From the NCBI GenBank assembly GCA_017512425.1, contig JAFWGI010000005.1, positions 372,001-436,000 on the forward strand: a DNA stretch of 64,000 nucleotides, read 5' to 3'. The stretch comes from Hyphomicrobium sp. GTDB taxonomy: Bacteria > Pseudomonadota > Alphaproteobacteria > Rhizobiales > Hyphomicrobiaceae. Below are positions 27,240 to 36,866 of this stretch, piece by piece. The translations under genes were made by a program, and so were the position numbers. The notes below the pieces were generated by a model, which ran no database searches, was not told the origin of the DNA, and saw nothing but the letters and a program-made list of their open reading frames with translations. Each line of letters begins with the position of its first letter. Position 1 is the stretch's first letter.

Positions 27240-28034
27240 ATGATTGAAGAGCGGGGAGAGAAGGTTGTGAGCGATGACGCCAAGGCCAAGGCGGCCGGAT
27301 TTCTCGGCTCACTAAAGGATGCGCTGCTGGCGGCCGGCCGCGATGAGATGCCGTCGTCGCCAGCACGTATGGCGGCGCAAAGCATTCCAATCACGCCGAT
27401 TGCACCCGCCGCCGAACGCGCCACTGAGGCGGACGTCAAGGCGCAAGCGCCGCAGCAAAGCCCGAGCGCTGAAGAAGCTGCCCGGCTCGCGCGCGCCGCG
27501 CCGGCACCTCGTCCGCCGGAAAAAATTTCTGCACCCGGCGCGGCACTTGAGCGGGACGCCATTCCGACGACGCGCGTCGTCAGAGCCGAGGTGCCGAAGC
27601 CGAAGGCAGAACCGGACGCGGAGCGGACGCAGCTCGTGCGCGGCCGCAAACCCATCGAGCGTGGTGTTTTCGCGCAAGATCCGGTTGTCGGCTTTCTTAT
27701 CGTCGTCGGTGGGCCTGGGCTTGGCTCATTCCGTCCGATTTTTGAAGGAAACAACACCGTCGGACGCGCGGCGAGCAATCGCGTCCCTCTGGATTTCGGC
27801 GATGACGCCATCTCATCGGAGGCGCAAGCCTACATTCGCTACGATTCCAACGATCGGTCGTTCCTGTTCGTCCCAAACCTTGCTAAGACGAACGTCGTTT
27901 CCGTGAATGAGAAGAAGCCCACGGGCGCCGTCGAGCTGAAGCCCATGGACGTCATCACGCTCGGACGTACGCAAGTTGCGTTCGTGCCATTCTGCGGAAG
28001 CGAGTTCGATTGGTCCGAGATTGCTGAAGCCTGA
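27240..28034 (+). CDS. FHA domain protein with long disordered N-terminus
   Basis: 264 residues. The first ~130 are rich in Ala, Pro and charged residues and look disordered; AERTQLVRG in this region resembles a threonine phosphorylation site of Fha-type kinase substrates. The C-terminal half has an FHA-like fold: GLGSFRPIFEGNNTVGRAASNRV, DDAISSEAQAYIRYD, TNVVSVNEKKP and LKPMDVITLGRTQVAFVPF. GAGGAGAC precedes the ATG. It lies 50 bp after the first FHA gene and 5 bp before the phosphatase gene, so the three form one operon. It is likely a soluble adaptor in the same phosphorylation circuit. Confidence 0.82.
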   Translation: MIEERGEKVVSDDAKAKAAGFLGSLKDALLAAGRDEMPSSPARMAAQSIPITPIAPAAERATEADVKAQAPQQSPSAEEAARLARAAPAPRPPEKISAPGAALERDAIPTTRVVRAEVPKPKAEPDAERTQLVRGRKPIERGVFAQDPVVGFLIVVGGPGLGSFRPIFEGNNTVGRAASNRVPLDFGDDAISSEAQAYIRYDSNDRSFLFVPNLAKTNVVSVNEKKPTGAVELKPMDVITLGRTQVAFVPFCGSEFDWSEIAEA

Positions 28035-28039
28035 CATTG

Positions 28040-28831
28040 ATGATCCGTTACGAGTGTGCGGTGGCCGCAACCCGCGGCGCCCGCGACTATCAAGAAGACA
28101 GCGCTGCCTTCTGGCCGGGCGGCGACACAACTATTGATGTGCCGGTCGAAAATGCCGTGCAGGATACGGGCTTCGCGGTTCTTGCCGACGGCATGGGCGG
28201 CCACACGGGCGGCGCGCTCGCCAGCCGGATCGTTTGCGAGACATTTCTGCAGTCCGCCGCGGTAGCCGATCTGCCGTCGCGCGACCGGCTTCTGGCATCA
28301 CTAGAAGCTGCCAACGCAGCGCTCGCGGCCAAAGTTGATGAAAGCCCGATGATGGCCGGCATGGGATCGACGCTGATCGGCGCGTCATTCAGCGGTGAAG
28401 GTGTCGCCTGGGTCAGCGTCGGCGACAGCCCAATGTATTTTTTCCGGCGCGGCGACGTCGTGCAGTTGAATGAAGATCATTCGCTCGCGCCGGAACTGGA
28501 TCGGCTTGTCGCCGCCGGAAAGCTTTCGGCCGAGGACGCACGCCGCGATTCCCGGCGCCACATGCTGCGCTCGGCCGTGACGGGCGACGATATCGATCTT
28601 ATCGACCTGCCACACGCGCCGATCGCACTCGAACCAGGCGACTTCGTACTACTCGCGAGCGACGGTATTGCGACGCTCGATGTTGCTGAAATCAGCCGCA
28701 TCATTCAAGGCTACGCGCGCGATGGTGCGACGGCGGTCGCAACGGCTCTTATTCGCGCAATCGATGCTGTTCGAGAACCGCACCAGGACAATGCCACCGT
28801 GCTCGTCGTCAAGGTTGCTGCAGCCGGCTGA
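28040..28831 (+). CDS. PP2C-family Ser/Thr protein phosphatase
   Basis: 263-residue metal-dependent phosphatase. Motifs: TRGARDYQEDSAAFW (first metal-binding Asp), LADGMGGHTGGALAS, WVSVGDSPMYFFRRG, GDFVLLASDGIATLD and DNATVLV. All acidic metal ligands can be located. ATG at 28040 is chosen over the adjacent TTG. It closes the FHA-FHA-PP2C operon and should reverse phosphorylation by the divergent WD40 kinase. The same set of activities (kinase, FHA, PP2C) controls type VI secretion in some bacteria, but no secretion genes of that type occur here. Confidence 0.9.
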   Translation: MIRYECAVAATRGARDYQEDSAAFWPGGDTTIDVPVENAVQDTGFAVLADGMGGHTGGALASRIVCETFLQSAAVADLPSRDRLLASLEAANAALAAKVDESPMMAGMGSTLIGASFSGEGVAWVSVGDSPMYFFRRGDVVQLNEDHSLAPELDRLVAAGKLSAEDARRDSRRHMLRSAVTGDDIDLIDLPHAPIALEPGDFVLLASDGIATLDVAEISRIIQGYARDGATAVATALIRAIDAVREPHQDNATVLVVKVAAAG

Positions 28832-28991
28832 GTTCTTCCAGTTCGATCGACGACGTCGCGAGGTTGCGGATGCGCGTTGCAACTTGCGGAAATTGCGCTT
28901 CGATACGGTCGAAATCGTATTTGTGCAGTTTCAAGACGCGGCAGCGAGAAGCCGTGTAGACGTTGCCCGCGTGCACCGTATTGCCGAGCAT
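28809..28991 (-). pseudogene. Possible remnant of a cNMP-binding/ion channel C-terminus
   Basis: A 60-codon minus-strand frame, overlapping the phosphatase end by 23 bp. Its sequence (YTASRCRVLKLHKYDFDRI ... RIRNLA) resembles the last part of cyclic-nucleotide-binding domains, where ...CRVLKL..DFERI closes the fold. The frame stays open further upstream, but without family character or a clear start. It looks like the tail of a lost gene. The rest of the 386-bp gap before fhs has no gene that I can support. Confidence 0.35.
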
Positions 28992-29217
28992 GGCGGCAGC
29001 GCCAATGACTAAGAAGGCGGCAGCGCTTTGTCTTGGGCGTTGCGCGCATTTCCTAAGCGTTGTGTGCTTATCGCGGATGTCCCCGCGACTTTGTGCGCTG
29101 CATGCCAGATTTTTGGCCGCAGGTGCTTGGCGGCGGTCCGCCGAAAGTCCAATATCAAATTTCCGTTTCTGTTTTGCCGCCTGTAAACATTAAAAAAAGT
29201 TAGAGAGGAATCGCCCC

Positions 29218-30894
29218 GTGGCCGTGAAGTCCGACATCGAAGTTGCACGCGAAGCCAAAATGAAGCCGATTGCCGAGGTGGCTGCCAAGGTCGGCGTCCC
29301 GGCAGAAGCGCTCGTTCCGTACGGTTGGACCAAGGCCAAGGTCTCGTTTGATTTCATCAACAAGATTCAAGGCAATCCAGACGGCAAAGTCATTCTCGTG
29401 ACGGCGATCAGTCCGACGCCGGCCGGAGAAGGCAAGACGACGACAACCGTCGGGTTGAGCGACGGCTTGAACCACATTGGCAAGAAGGCGATTGCCGCGC
29501 TGCGCGAGCCGTCGCTCGGCCCGTGCTTTGGCGTCAAAGGCGGTGCGGCCGGCGGCGGGTACGCCCAGGTCGTGCCGATGGAAGATATCAACCTGCATTT
29601 CACGGGCGATTTCCACGCCATCACCAGCGCGCATAACCTGCTCGCGGCGATGCTCGACAACCACATCTACTGGGGCAATAGTCTCGGCATTGACCAGCGT
29701 CGCATCGGCTTTAAGCGTGTGCTCGACATGAACGATCGCGCGCTGCGCTCCATCGTGAATTCCCTTGGCGGTGTCTCGAACGGCTTTCCGCGCGAAGACG
29801 GCTTCGACATCACGGTCGCATCCGAAGTCATGGCCATCCTGTGCTTGTCAAAGGACCTGAAGGATCTCGAGAACCGCCTCGGCAACATCATCGTCGCCTA
29901 CACGCGCGATAAGAAGCCTGTGCGCTGCCGCGATATCAAGGCTGACGGCGCCATGACGGTGCTGTTGAAGGACGCGCTGCAGCCGAACATGGTGCAGACG
30001 CTCGAAAACAATCCAGTCTTCATCCACGGTGGTCCGTTCGCCAACATCGCGCACGGATGTAACTCGGTGCTCGCAACGCGCACGGCGATGAAGCTCGCCG
30101 ATTACGTCGTCACCGAAGCCGGCTTCGGCGCCGATCTTGGTGCCGAGAAGTTCTTCGACATCAAGTGCCGCAAGGCCGGCATCGCGCCGTCGGCTGTCGT
30201 CATCGTGGCAACGGTTCGCGCGCTCAAGATGCACGGCGGCGTTGCGAAGGACGATCTCAAGGCTGAGAACGCCGCAGCGGTTGCGAAGGGTTGCGACAAC
30301 CTCAAGCGCCACATCGAGAACGTCAATAAGTTCGGCGTTCCGGCTGTCGTCGCGGTCAACAAGTTCATCACCGACACCGATGCTGAAATCGCCGAAGTTC
30401 AAAAGGCCGCCGAAAGCATGGGCACGAAAGCATTCCTGTGCACGCACTGGTCGGACGGCGGTAAGGGTACGGAAGCGCTTGCGCATCACGTCGTCGGCGT
30501 GATTGCCGAGGGCAAAGCGAACTTCAAGCCGCTCTACCCGGACGACATGAAGCTGCGCGACAAGGTCAAAACCATTGCGACCGAAATTTATCGCGCTGCA
30601 GACATCTCGTGCGATTCAAGTGTTGAGACGCAGTTCAAGGATCTCGAAGCCGCGGGCTTCGGCCATCTGCCGGTGTGCATGGCGAAGACTCAGTATTCGT
30701 TCTCGACGGATGCGTCGAAGCGCGGCGCCCCCACCGGCCACATCGTTCCGGTCCGCGAACTGCGGCTGTCGGCCGGCGCCGAGTTCGTCGTCGTCGTTAC
30801 CGGCGAGATCATGACCATGCCGGGTCTGCCGAAGGTTCCGAGCGCCGACTCAATCCGGCTCGATGACAATGGCCTGATCCAGGGACTGTTCTGA
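29218..30894 (+). CDS. fhs: Formate-tetrahydrofolate ligase
   Basis: A 558-residue enzyme that uses ATP to condense formate with tetrahydrofolate to 10-formyl-THF, the entry of formate carbon into the serine cycle. The P-loop-like segment [57 protein letters not shown] and [13 protein letters not shown] are all present. The C-terminus [15 protein letters not shown] is standard. The start is GTG with GAGAGGAA upstream. It stands alone, followed by a strong hairpin, about 18 kb from the main serine-cycle block. Confidence 0.97.
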   Translation: MAVKSDIEVAREAKMKPIAEVAAKVGVPAEALVPYGWTKAKVSFDFINKIQGNPDGKVILVTAISPTPAGEGKTTTTVGLSDGLNHIGKKAIAALREPSLGPCFGVKGGAAGGGYAQVVPMEDINLHFTGDFHAITSAHNLLAAMLDNHIYWGNSLGIDQRRIGFKRVLDMNDRALRSIVNSLGGVSNGFPREDGFDITVASEVMAILCLSKDLKDLENRLGNIIVAYTRDKKPVRCRDIKADGAMTVLLKDALQPNMVQTLENNPVFIHGGPFANIAHGCNSVLATRTAMKLADYVVTEAGFGADLGAEKFFDIKCRKAGIAPSAVVIVATVRALKMHGGVAKDDLKAENAAAVAKGCDNLKRHIENVNKFGVPAVVAVNKFITDTDAEIAEVQKAAESMGTKAFLCTHWSDGGKGTEALAHHVVGVIAEGKANFKPLYPDDMKLRDKVKTIATEIYRAADISCDSSVETQFKDLEAAGFGHLPVCMAKTQYSFSTDASKRGAPTGHIVPVRELRLSAGAEFVVVVTGEIMTMPGLPKVPSADSIRLDDNGLIQGLF

Positions 30895-30927
30895 TCCAGT
30901 CCCACCAGGACTGCATTGGAGTTGCGC

Positions 30928-30954
30928 GGGGCGGTCCATTCTCAGGACCGCCCC
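30928..30954 (+). terminator. Terminator after fhs
   Basis: GGGGCGGTCC and GGACCGCCCC form a perfect 10-bp stem around ATTCTCA, 34 bp after the fhs stop; a moderately T-rich tract follows. Confidence 0.82.
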
Positions 30955-30999
30955 GTCTCTGTTATATGCCGCCGCCTCGCGTCCGCGCCGGAAATTTTT

Positions 31000-32169
31000 A
31001 TGCGCCTTCTGCCTATTCTAGCCGCCAGTTGTTTCGTCTCGTCGATGTCGATGCGGATTATCGATCCGGTCGTGCCCGACGTCGCGCGCGATCTTGCCGT
31101 GTCGCCGGAAGCAGTCGCGCTGCTGGCATCTGCGTTCACGTTCCCCTATGCGCTGGGTCAACCCGTGCTCGGTGCGCTGGGCGACGCGCTCGGAAAATCG
31201 AAAGTCATCAAAGTCACGCTTGCCGTGCTCGTCGTCTGCCTGGCGATTGCAGCGGCCGCGCCAAGCCTCGACGCGCTGTTTGTCGCCCGCATCATCGGCG
31301 GTGCGGCGGGTGGCGGCATCATTCCGCTCGCGTTTGCAATGGTCGGCGATCGCTTCGAGATGGCCGACCGGCAATGGGCGCTGTCGCGTGTGCTGTCAGC
31401 CATCATCGCTGGACAGCTGACCGGCGCGCTTGGATCAGGTCTGATCGCAAGCGCATTTGGATGGCGGGTGTCGATGCTGGCTGGCACCGCGCTATCGCTG
31501 GCCGCTCTGATCGTCACGCTTTGGCAGCTGCATCCGCGGCAGAAAGCCGATCGGCCGCCGTTTCGCATGACGCAAATGTCGGACGGGTACGTTCACGTCT
31601 TCCGCAATCCGAAGACCGTCGTCTGCTTCAGCGCGGTGTTCGTTGAAGGGATCGTCCTGTTCGGCCTCTTCCCGTACATCGCGCTGCTGCTCGAAGCGCG
31701 AAATGCGGGTGGCCTGCGGGAAGCGGGCTTTGTGCTGGCCGGATTTGCGATCGGCGGATTTGCCTACATCGCGCTCGTGCGGCTCATGTTGAACCGGCTC
31801 GGTATCTACAAGCTGATCTGGGGCGGCGCGGCGGTCGCCGGTGCCGGCTTCGCAGCGCTTGCGTTATCGCTGTCGTGGCCGCTTGAAATGGCGATCATGG
31901 CGGTGATCGGTCTCGGATTTTACATGATCCATAACTCGCTACAGACGCAGGCAACCGAGTTGGCGCCGTCCAATCGGGCGTCGGCCGTCGCCGCGCACGC
32001 ATTCTTTTTCTTTCTTGGGCAGGCTGTTGGTCCGCTGGTCTATCGCCTCGGCTTCGATCACGCCGGGATCGAGGCGACTTTGATCGGTGCTGGCGTACTG
32101 TTAGCGTTGACCGGCGTTGCGACGGCCATCGGTCTCAAAGCGCGCTCAGACCCGCCACAGTTCATTTGA
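31000..32169 (+). CDS. MFS transporter
   Basis: 389 residues with about 12 hydrophobic segments. The first repeat has RIIDPVVPDVARDLAV, and ALGQPVLGALGDALGKSKV is the typical loop 2-3 motif of major facilitator drug/metabolite exporters. The ATG at 31000 is chosen because the first helix starts there; GGAA lies upstream. Substrate is unknown. The 3' end overlaps the convergent DUF486 gene by 8 bp. Confidence 0.85.
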   Translation: MRLLPILAASCFVSSMSMRIIDPVVPDVARDLAVSPEAVALLASAFTFPYALGQPVLGALGDALGKSKVIKVTLAVLVVCLAIAAAAPSLDALFVARIIGGAAGGGIIPLAFAMVGDRFEMADRQWALSRVLSAIIAGQLTGALGSGLIASAFGWRVSMLAGTALSLAALIVTLWQLHPRQKADRPPFRMTQMSDGYVHVFRNPKTVVCFSAVFVEGIVLFGLFPYIALLLEARNAGGLREAGFVLAGFAIGGFAYIALVRLMLNRLGIYKLIWGGAAVAGAGFAALALSLSWPLEMAIMAVIGLGFYMIHNSLQTQATELAPSNRASAVAAHAFFFFLGQAVGPLVYRLGFDHAGIEATLIGAGVLLALTGVATAIGLKARSDPPQFI

Positions 32170-32527
32170 TCGGTGCCTTGAACACGAAAAACGCGCCGGC
32201 GCAGATCAGCGCAAAGCCGATGCCGTGGTTGATCGTCAACCTTTCGCCGAGATACCAAACCGAGAAGACGGCGAAGACGCACAGCGTGATTACTTCCTGC
32301 ATGGTTTTGAGTTCCGCTGTCGTATAGACGGCCGATCCCCAGCGGTTGGCGGGGACCGCGAGGCAGTACTCGAACAGCGCAATGCCCCAACTCGCCAGGA
32401 TCGCGATTCCGAGTGGTGACGCTGTGTGCTTAAGATGCCCGTACCAGGCGAATGTCATGAAGACGTTCGAGACGAGCAGCAGAAAGATCGGCGTCAAATG
32501 GGCGAGGGTCATGTTTGTGAGCGGCAT
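32162..32527 (-). CDS. DUF486-family small membrane protein
   Basis: A 121-residue protein with four predicted helices: PIFLLLVSNVFMTFAWYGHL, LGIAILASWGIALFEYCLAV, TLCVFAVFSVWYLGE and GIGFALICAGAFFVF. The motifs FMTFAWYGHLK and EYCLAVPANRWG identify DUF486, related to small multidrug/DMT transporters. Function unknown. A second Met at residue 6 is a possible start. Confidence 0.85.
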   Translation of the reverse strand: MPLTNMTLAHLTPIFLLLVSNVFMTFAWYGHLKHTASPLGIAILASWGIALFEYCLAVPANRWGSAVYTTAELKTMQEVITLCVFAVFSVWYLGERLTINHGIGFALICAGAFFVFKAPIK

Positions 32528-32758
32528 GGGTCTCGACGGTCCTGTTGTGGTGAAGGCGACAGACGGCCGGCGTCTGGCGGGCGGGCTTGGGCAGAGCCTG
32601 CTGAATTTATTTCCGGACTGCGCTATTCCTAGGCAACTTGCCTAGCTTTCGAGCGTTTATCCGGTCACGATGCGTCCGTTATCGCCGATTTTGGGGACCA
32701 ACGCGAGTTGGCCTGAGGTTTGCGATGCCGGACGTGTCTCTGTGCTACGGAGGGGTGT

Positions 32759-34174
32759 TTGACAGCTTCGTTCGACGAAATGAATGGTTTTGGCGATGGG
32801 CTCCGGGCGCCCTACAAAGCATTTGCAGAATGGCTCGGCGTCCAGCATCTCGAAACGCTGTCCCTCAAAACCGCCGAAGCTGAAACGTTGTTCCGCCGCT
32901 CCGGCATTACGTTTGCCGTGTATGGCGGCGCGGATACGACCGAGCGCCTCATCCCTTTCGATATCCTGCCGCGCATTATCGCGGCTGCTGAGTGGCGCCG
33001 GCTTGAGACGGGCATTGAGCAACGCGTCAAGGCGCTCAACGCCTTCATGTATGACATCTATCATCGCCAAGAGATCATCAAGGCGGGCGTCGTTCCGGAA
33101 GAGCTGATCGTCCAGAACAAGGCGTTCGTGCCCGAGATGATCGGCGTCGACCCGCCGCGCGGCATCTACAGTCACATCATCGGCGTCGATATCGTCCGGA
33201 CGGGCGAAGACGAATTCATGGTTCTCGAAGATAACACGCGCACGCCGTCGGGCGTCTCGTACATGCTCGAGAACCGCGAGACGATGCTGCATCTCTTCCC
33301 GGACCTGTTTGCGCGCAACCGCGTGCGCCCGGTCGAAGATTACGCCGACAGCCTTTTGAAGACGCTTGAAAGCGTCGCGCCCGAGAACTGTGCTGGCGAT
33401 CCCGTCATCGCGGTTCTGACGCCAGGCCCATTCAACAGCGCATATTTCGAACACTCGTTCCTCGCCGACCAGATGGGCGTCGAACTGGTCGAAGGTCACG
33501 ACCTCGTTGTCGTCGACGGCGAGCTACGCATGAAAACAACGGAGGGATTGAAACGTGTTGATGTTCTTTATCGCCGTGTCGATGACGACTTCCTCGATCC
33601 TCTTGTATTCCGTCCGGACTCGATGCTCGGCGTGCCGGGCGTCTTCGACGCGTACCGCTCGGGACGCGTAACGATCGTCAACGCGCCTGGTGCCGGCATC
33701 GCTGACGATAAGGCGATCTACAGCTACATTCCGGAGATCATCGAGTTCTACACGGGCCGCAAGCCGATCCTCGCCAACGTCGAAACCTACAATTGCCGCG
33801 ACGAAGACGATCTCAAGTATGTCCTCGATCATCTTCCGGAGTTGGTGGTCAAGGAAGTCCACGGGTCTGGCGGTTACGGCATGCTTGTCGGGCCGTCAGC
33901 GTCGAAGCAGCAGATCGAAGACTTCCGCGCAAAATTGAAGGCCAATCCATCGAACTACATTGCGCAGCCGACGCTGGCGCTGTCGACGTGTCCGACGCTA
34001 TGCGAGGGTCTCGTCTCGCCGCGGCACCTCGATCTGCGGCCGTTCGTGCTTGTGGGTGACCAGGTCCGCTTGGTGCCGGGTGGGCTGACACGCGTTGCCC
34101 TCAAGCGCGGGTCTCTGGTCGTCAATTCGTCCCAGGGCGGCGGCACCAAGGACACCTGGGTGCTGCAGGACTAG
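32759..34174 (+). CDS. Circularly permuted ATP-grasp protein (DUF404/DUF407)
   Basis: About 471 residues. The start is TTG at 32759 with GGAGGGG close upstream; the first residues TASFDEMNGFGDGLRAPYKAF match family N-termini. Motifs include LIPFDILPRIIAAAEW, GIYSHIIGVDIVRTGEDEFMVLEDN, RTPSGVSYMLENR, VKEVHGSGGYGMLVG and the C-terminal NSSQGGGTKDTWVL. The family is a predicted peptide ligase/amidoligase acting with ATP. It heads an operon with alpha-E, transglutaminase-like and Anbu peptidase genes, an association known from many proteobacteria that points to making and cleaving peptide bonds on an unknown target. Confidence 0.92.
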   Translation: MTASFDEMNGFGDGLRAPYKAFAEWLGVQHLETLSLKTAEAETLFRRSGITFAVYGGADTTERLIPFDILPRIIAAAEWRRLETGIEQRVKALNAFMYDIYHRQEIIKAGVVPEELIVQNKAFVPEMIGVDPPRGIYSHIIGVDIVRTGEDEFMVLEDNTRTPSGVSYMLENRETMLHLFPDLFARNRVRPVEDYADSLLKTLESVAPENCAGDPVIAVLTPGPFNSAYFEHSFLADQMGVELVEGHDLVVVDGELRMKTTEGLKRVDVLYRRVDDDFLDPLVFRPDSMLGVPGVFDAYRSGRVTIVNAPGAGIADDKAIYSYIPEIIEFYTGRKPILANVETYNCRDEDDLKYVLDHLPELVVKEVHGSGGYGMLVGPSASKQQIEDFRAKLKANPSNYIAQPTLALSTCPTLCEGLVSPRHLDLRPFVLVGDQVRLVPGGLTRVALKRGSLVVNSSQGGGTKDTWVLQD

Positions 34175-34266
34175 CCCGCATACTGAATCCGCGACGACCT
34201 TAGACGTGACGGCCGCAATGCCAATCAACGAAAAGACAAAGACGAAGGCCGGGGAATAACACCGCA

Positions 34267-35214
34267 ATGCTCGGACGTGCTGCAAACGACCTTTACTGGC
34301 TGGCGCGATACATCGAGCGCGCCGAGAATATGGCGCGGCTGATCGAGGTCGGCTATCGCATCGTGCTTCTGCCGCGCGCAGGTGAAGGCTATCACCAGGA
34401 ATGGCAATCGACGCTCGAAAGCGCCGGTTGCCTCGGCGGATATACCGCCCGCCACGGCGAACTCGATACGCCGAAAGTCATCGACTACATGCTGTTCGAC
34501 ACGACCAATCCGTCGAGCATTGCGACGTGCTTGGCGAGCGCCCGCCATAACGGCCGGGCACAGCGCACAGCGCTGACGCGCGATATGTGGGAGAGCTTGA
34601 ATAGCGCATGGCTTGAATTTTCAGCCATCAAGCCGGGCAGCGTAACGTCGAACTCGCTGCCAGAGCTGCTCGATTGGATACGCTCGCGTTCGGCGCTGTA
34701 TCGCGGCTCGCTGATGAACACGATCCTGCGCAACGACACCTACTACTTTAGTCAGCTCGGCACCTTTATCGAGCGCGCTGACAGCACGTCGCGCATTCTC
34801 GACGTGAAATATTATCACTTGCTGCCGTCGACCGAGATGGTCGGCAGCGGCACCGACAATTTCCAGTGGACCTCAATTTTGCGGTCGGTTTCAGCGCATC
34901 GCAGCTATCGTTGGGTCTTCAAGGACTCGTACAAACCTTGGAAAATCGCTGACTACCTGATGCTCAACCGGCAAATGCCGCGCTCGCTGCGCTCATGCTA
35001 TGATGAGCTGAACATTGCGCTCAACGATCTCGGAATTCTATACGGCCAGCGCCATCAGTGCCACGCGACGGCCGCTGCGACGCGCGACCTGCTGATCGAG
35101 GGCGATATCAAACGAATCTTCCAGACTGGATTGCATGAATTCGTACAGGATTTCATCGGCCGAAATAACAAACTCGGCAATGAGATTTCGCAGGCCTATC
35201 ACTTTACCGGCTGA
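34267..35214 (+). CDS. Alpha-E domain protein (DUF403)
   Basis: 315 residues, mostly alpha-helical. MLGRAANDLYWLARYIERAENMARLIEVG at the start is the hallmark of the alpha-E family. WTSILRSVSAHRSYRWVFKD and LLIEGDIKRIFQTGLHEF are also typical. It has no known catalytic activity and usually accompanies the circularly permuted ATP-grasp protein, encoded 92 bp upstream, probably as its partner. The 26-bp gap to the transglutaminase gene supports an operon. Confidence 0.92.
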   Translation: MLGRAANDLYWLARYIERAENMARLIEVGYRIVLLPRAGEGYHQEWQSTLESAGCLGGYTARHGELDTPKVIDYMLFDTTNPSSIATCLASARHNGRAQRTALTRDMWESLNSAWLEFSAIKPGSVTSNSLPELLDWIRSRSALYRGSLMNTILRNDTYYFSQLGTFIERADSTSRILDVKYYHLLPSTEMVGSGTDNFQWTSILRSVSAHRSYRWVFKDSYKPWKIADYLMLNRQMPRSLRSCYDELNIALNDLGILYGQRHQCHATAAATRDLLIEGDIKRIFQTGLHEFVQDFIGRNNKLGNEISQAYHFTG

Positions 35215-35240
35215 TCACGACTGACAAAGAAAAAAGACCC

Positions 35241-36056
35241 ATGCGTATCTCAATCGGTCATGTCTCGCGCTATACATACGCCGAACCGGTGACATACTCG
35301 ATACAGACCCTGCGTCTGACGCCGCCGAATTTTCAGGGGCAGCGTGTTATTGAATGGCTGATCCAGGCCCCCGGCATGCCGTCGGCGCAAAAGTTTCGAG
35401 ATAGCTTCGGAAATACCTGCCATCAGGTCTCCTACCCCGGTGCGCATGACGAAAGCGTTGTGCTGGCCAAAGGCGTCGTCGAGACCGAAGATCGCGCTGG
35501 TCTCGTGCAAGGGTTGTTTGAGACGACGCCGATCCGCGTCTTCAAACGCGTGACCGAGAAGACGACCGCAAGCGACGCCATCATCGATCTTGCGAAATCG
35601 AACTGCGGCACGCCGAACATCAACGGCTTTCATCGGCTGATGAATGCGATCCGAGATGCGGTCGAATACCAGACGGGCACGACGCACCAGCATACCAGCG
35701 CCGCTGCGGCGTTTGAGGCTGGCCGTGGTGTTTGCCAGGATCACGCCCACGTTCTGATCGCAGCGGCTCGCGCGCTCGGTGTGCCGGCCCGCTATGTCAG
35801 TGGCTATCTCGTCTCCGGCGACGATCAGCCGGCCGAAGCGCATCACGCCTGGGCCGAAGTCTGGATCGACGGTCTCGGATGGGTCGGGTTCGACGCAGCA
35901 AACCGCCTCTGTCCGACCGACCACTACGTTCGCCTCGCGACGGGACTCGACGCCGATTCTGCGGCGCCGATCCGCGGGACACGGCTCGGCGGCGGCAGCA
36001 ACGAACTGCTCGACGTCATCGTCGAAGTTCAGCAGCAGATGAGCACACAGCAATAG
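35241..36056 (+). CDS. Transglutaminase-like cysteine protease family protein
   Basis: 271 residues. An N-terminal beta domain (MRISIGHVSRYTYAEPVTYSIQTLRLTPP) precedes a transglutaminase/protease core with catalytic Cys in GRGVCQDHAHVLIAAARALGVPARYVSGY, His in AHHAWAEVWIDGLGWVGFD and Asp shortly after. It is cytoplasmic by lack of signal. It probably hydrolyses or transfers a peptide/amide bond, in the same operon as the ATP-grasp ligase and Anbu. Confidence 0.92.
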   Translation: MRISIGHVSRYTYAEPVTYSIQTLRLTPPNFQGQRVIEWLIQAPGMPSAQKFRDSFGNTCHQVSYPGAHDESVVLAKGVVETEDRAGLVQGLFETTPIRVFKRVTEKTTASDAIIDLAKSNCGTPNINGFHRLMNAIRDAVEYQTGTTHQHTSAAAAFEAGRGVCQDHAHVLIAAARALGVPARYVSGYLVSGDDQPAEAHHAWAEVWIDGLGWVGFDAANRLCPTDHYVRLATGLDADSAAPIRGTRLGGGSNELLDVIVEVQQQMSTQQ

Positions 36057-36134
36057 TAGGCTCGACGCGCGCCGCGTTTACGTTTACCTGCCGAAGCCGG
36101 TTTATACTACGTGCTGACAAGCAGGAGACGATCA

Positions 36135-36866
36135 ATGACCTACGGCGTAGCGATGCGGCTTGAGCGTGGCTTGGTGTTTGCCGCCGATACGCGCACCAAT
36201 GCCGGCGTCGACAACATCGCCTCGTACCGCAAACTCAATTTCTGGCGTCAGCCGGGCGAGCGCGTACTCGTGCTGCTGAGCGCGGGCAATCTTGCCGTCA
36301 CGCAAGTCGTCGTCAGCCTTTTGAACGAGCAGTTGACCGACAAAAGCACCGAGTCGACGCATCTCTACAATGCGCCGAACATGTATCGCGCCGCTCGCGT
36401 CGTCGGCGATGCTGTACGCGAAGCGCGCCGTGTCGACGGTCCGGCGCTGGAAGCCAGCAAGTCTGGCTTTTATGCTTCCTTTATTTTCGGCGGTCAGATC
36501 GGCAGCGAGCGGCCACGGTTGTTTCAGGTGTACTCGGAAGGCAACTTCATCGAGGCGACGGATGACACGCCGTTTTTGCAGATCGGGGAACATAAATACG
36601 GAAAGCCGATTTTGGACCGGGTCGCGCGCGCCGACATGCGTCTTGGTGAGGCGGCAAAGCTGATGCTGCTGTCGTTCGATTCAACGCTGCGCTCAAACCT
36701 GTCCGTCGGCTTGCCTCTCGACCTTTTGATTTATGAGCGCGATAGCCTCGACGTGCAGCGCGAGAAGCGCATCAGTGCGGACGACGAGTATTTCAAGAAA
36801 CTCTCGCAGGCGTGGTCCGACGCGTTGCGTCAGGCCTTTTCCAAAATAGAGGAATTCAAGGTTTAG
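36135..36866 (+). CDS. Proteasome-type peptidase (Anbu)
   Basis: 243 residues. The start MTYGVAMRLERGLVFAADTRTNAG (36135, GGAGACG upstream) exposes the N-terminal threonine nucleophile after Met removal, as in HslV/proteasome beta subunits. SYRKLNFW, LSAGNLAVTQ and the long insertion are typical of Anbu (ancestral beta-subunit) peptidases. It is last in the operon with ATP-grasp, alpha-E and transglutaminase proteins; co-occurrence of Anbu with these is established. Its 3' end overlaps the convergent gtrA-like gene by 11 bp. Confidence 0.92.
   Translation: MTYGVAMRLERGLVFAADTRTNAGVDNIASYRKLNFWRQPGERVLVLLSAGNLAVTQVVVSLLNEQLTDKSTESTHLYNAPNMYRAARVVGDAVREARRVDGPALEASKSGFYASFIFGGQIGSERPRLFQVYSEGNFIEATDDTPFLQIGEHKYGKPILDRVARADMRLGEAAKLMLLSFDSTLRSNLSVGLPLDLLIYERDSLDVQREKRISADDEYFKKLSQAWSDALRQAFSKIEEFKV

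Noticed and set aside
28040..28831. Type VI secretion regulatory locus (PpkA/PppA/Fha)
   Set aside because: Kinase, FHA and phosphatase are present, but none of the Tss structural genes is in the window.
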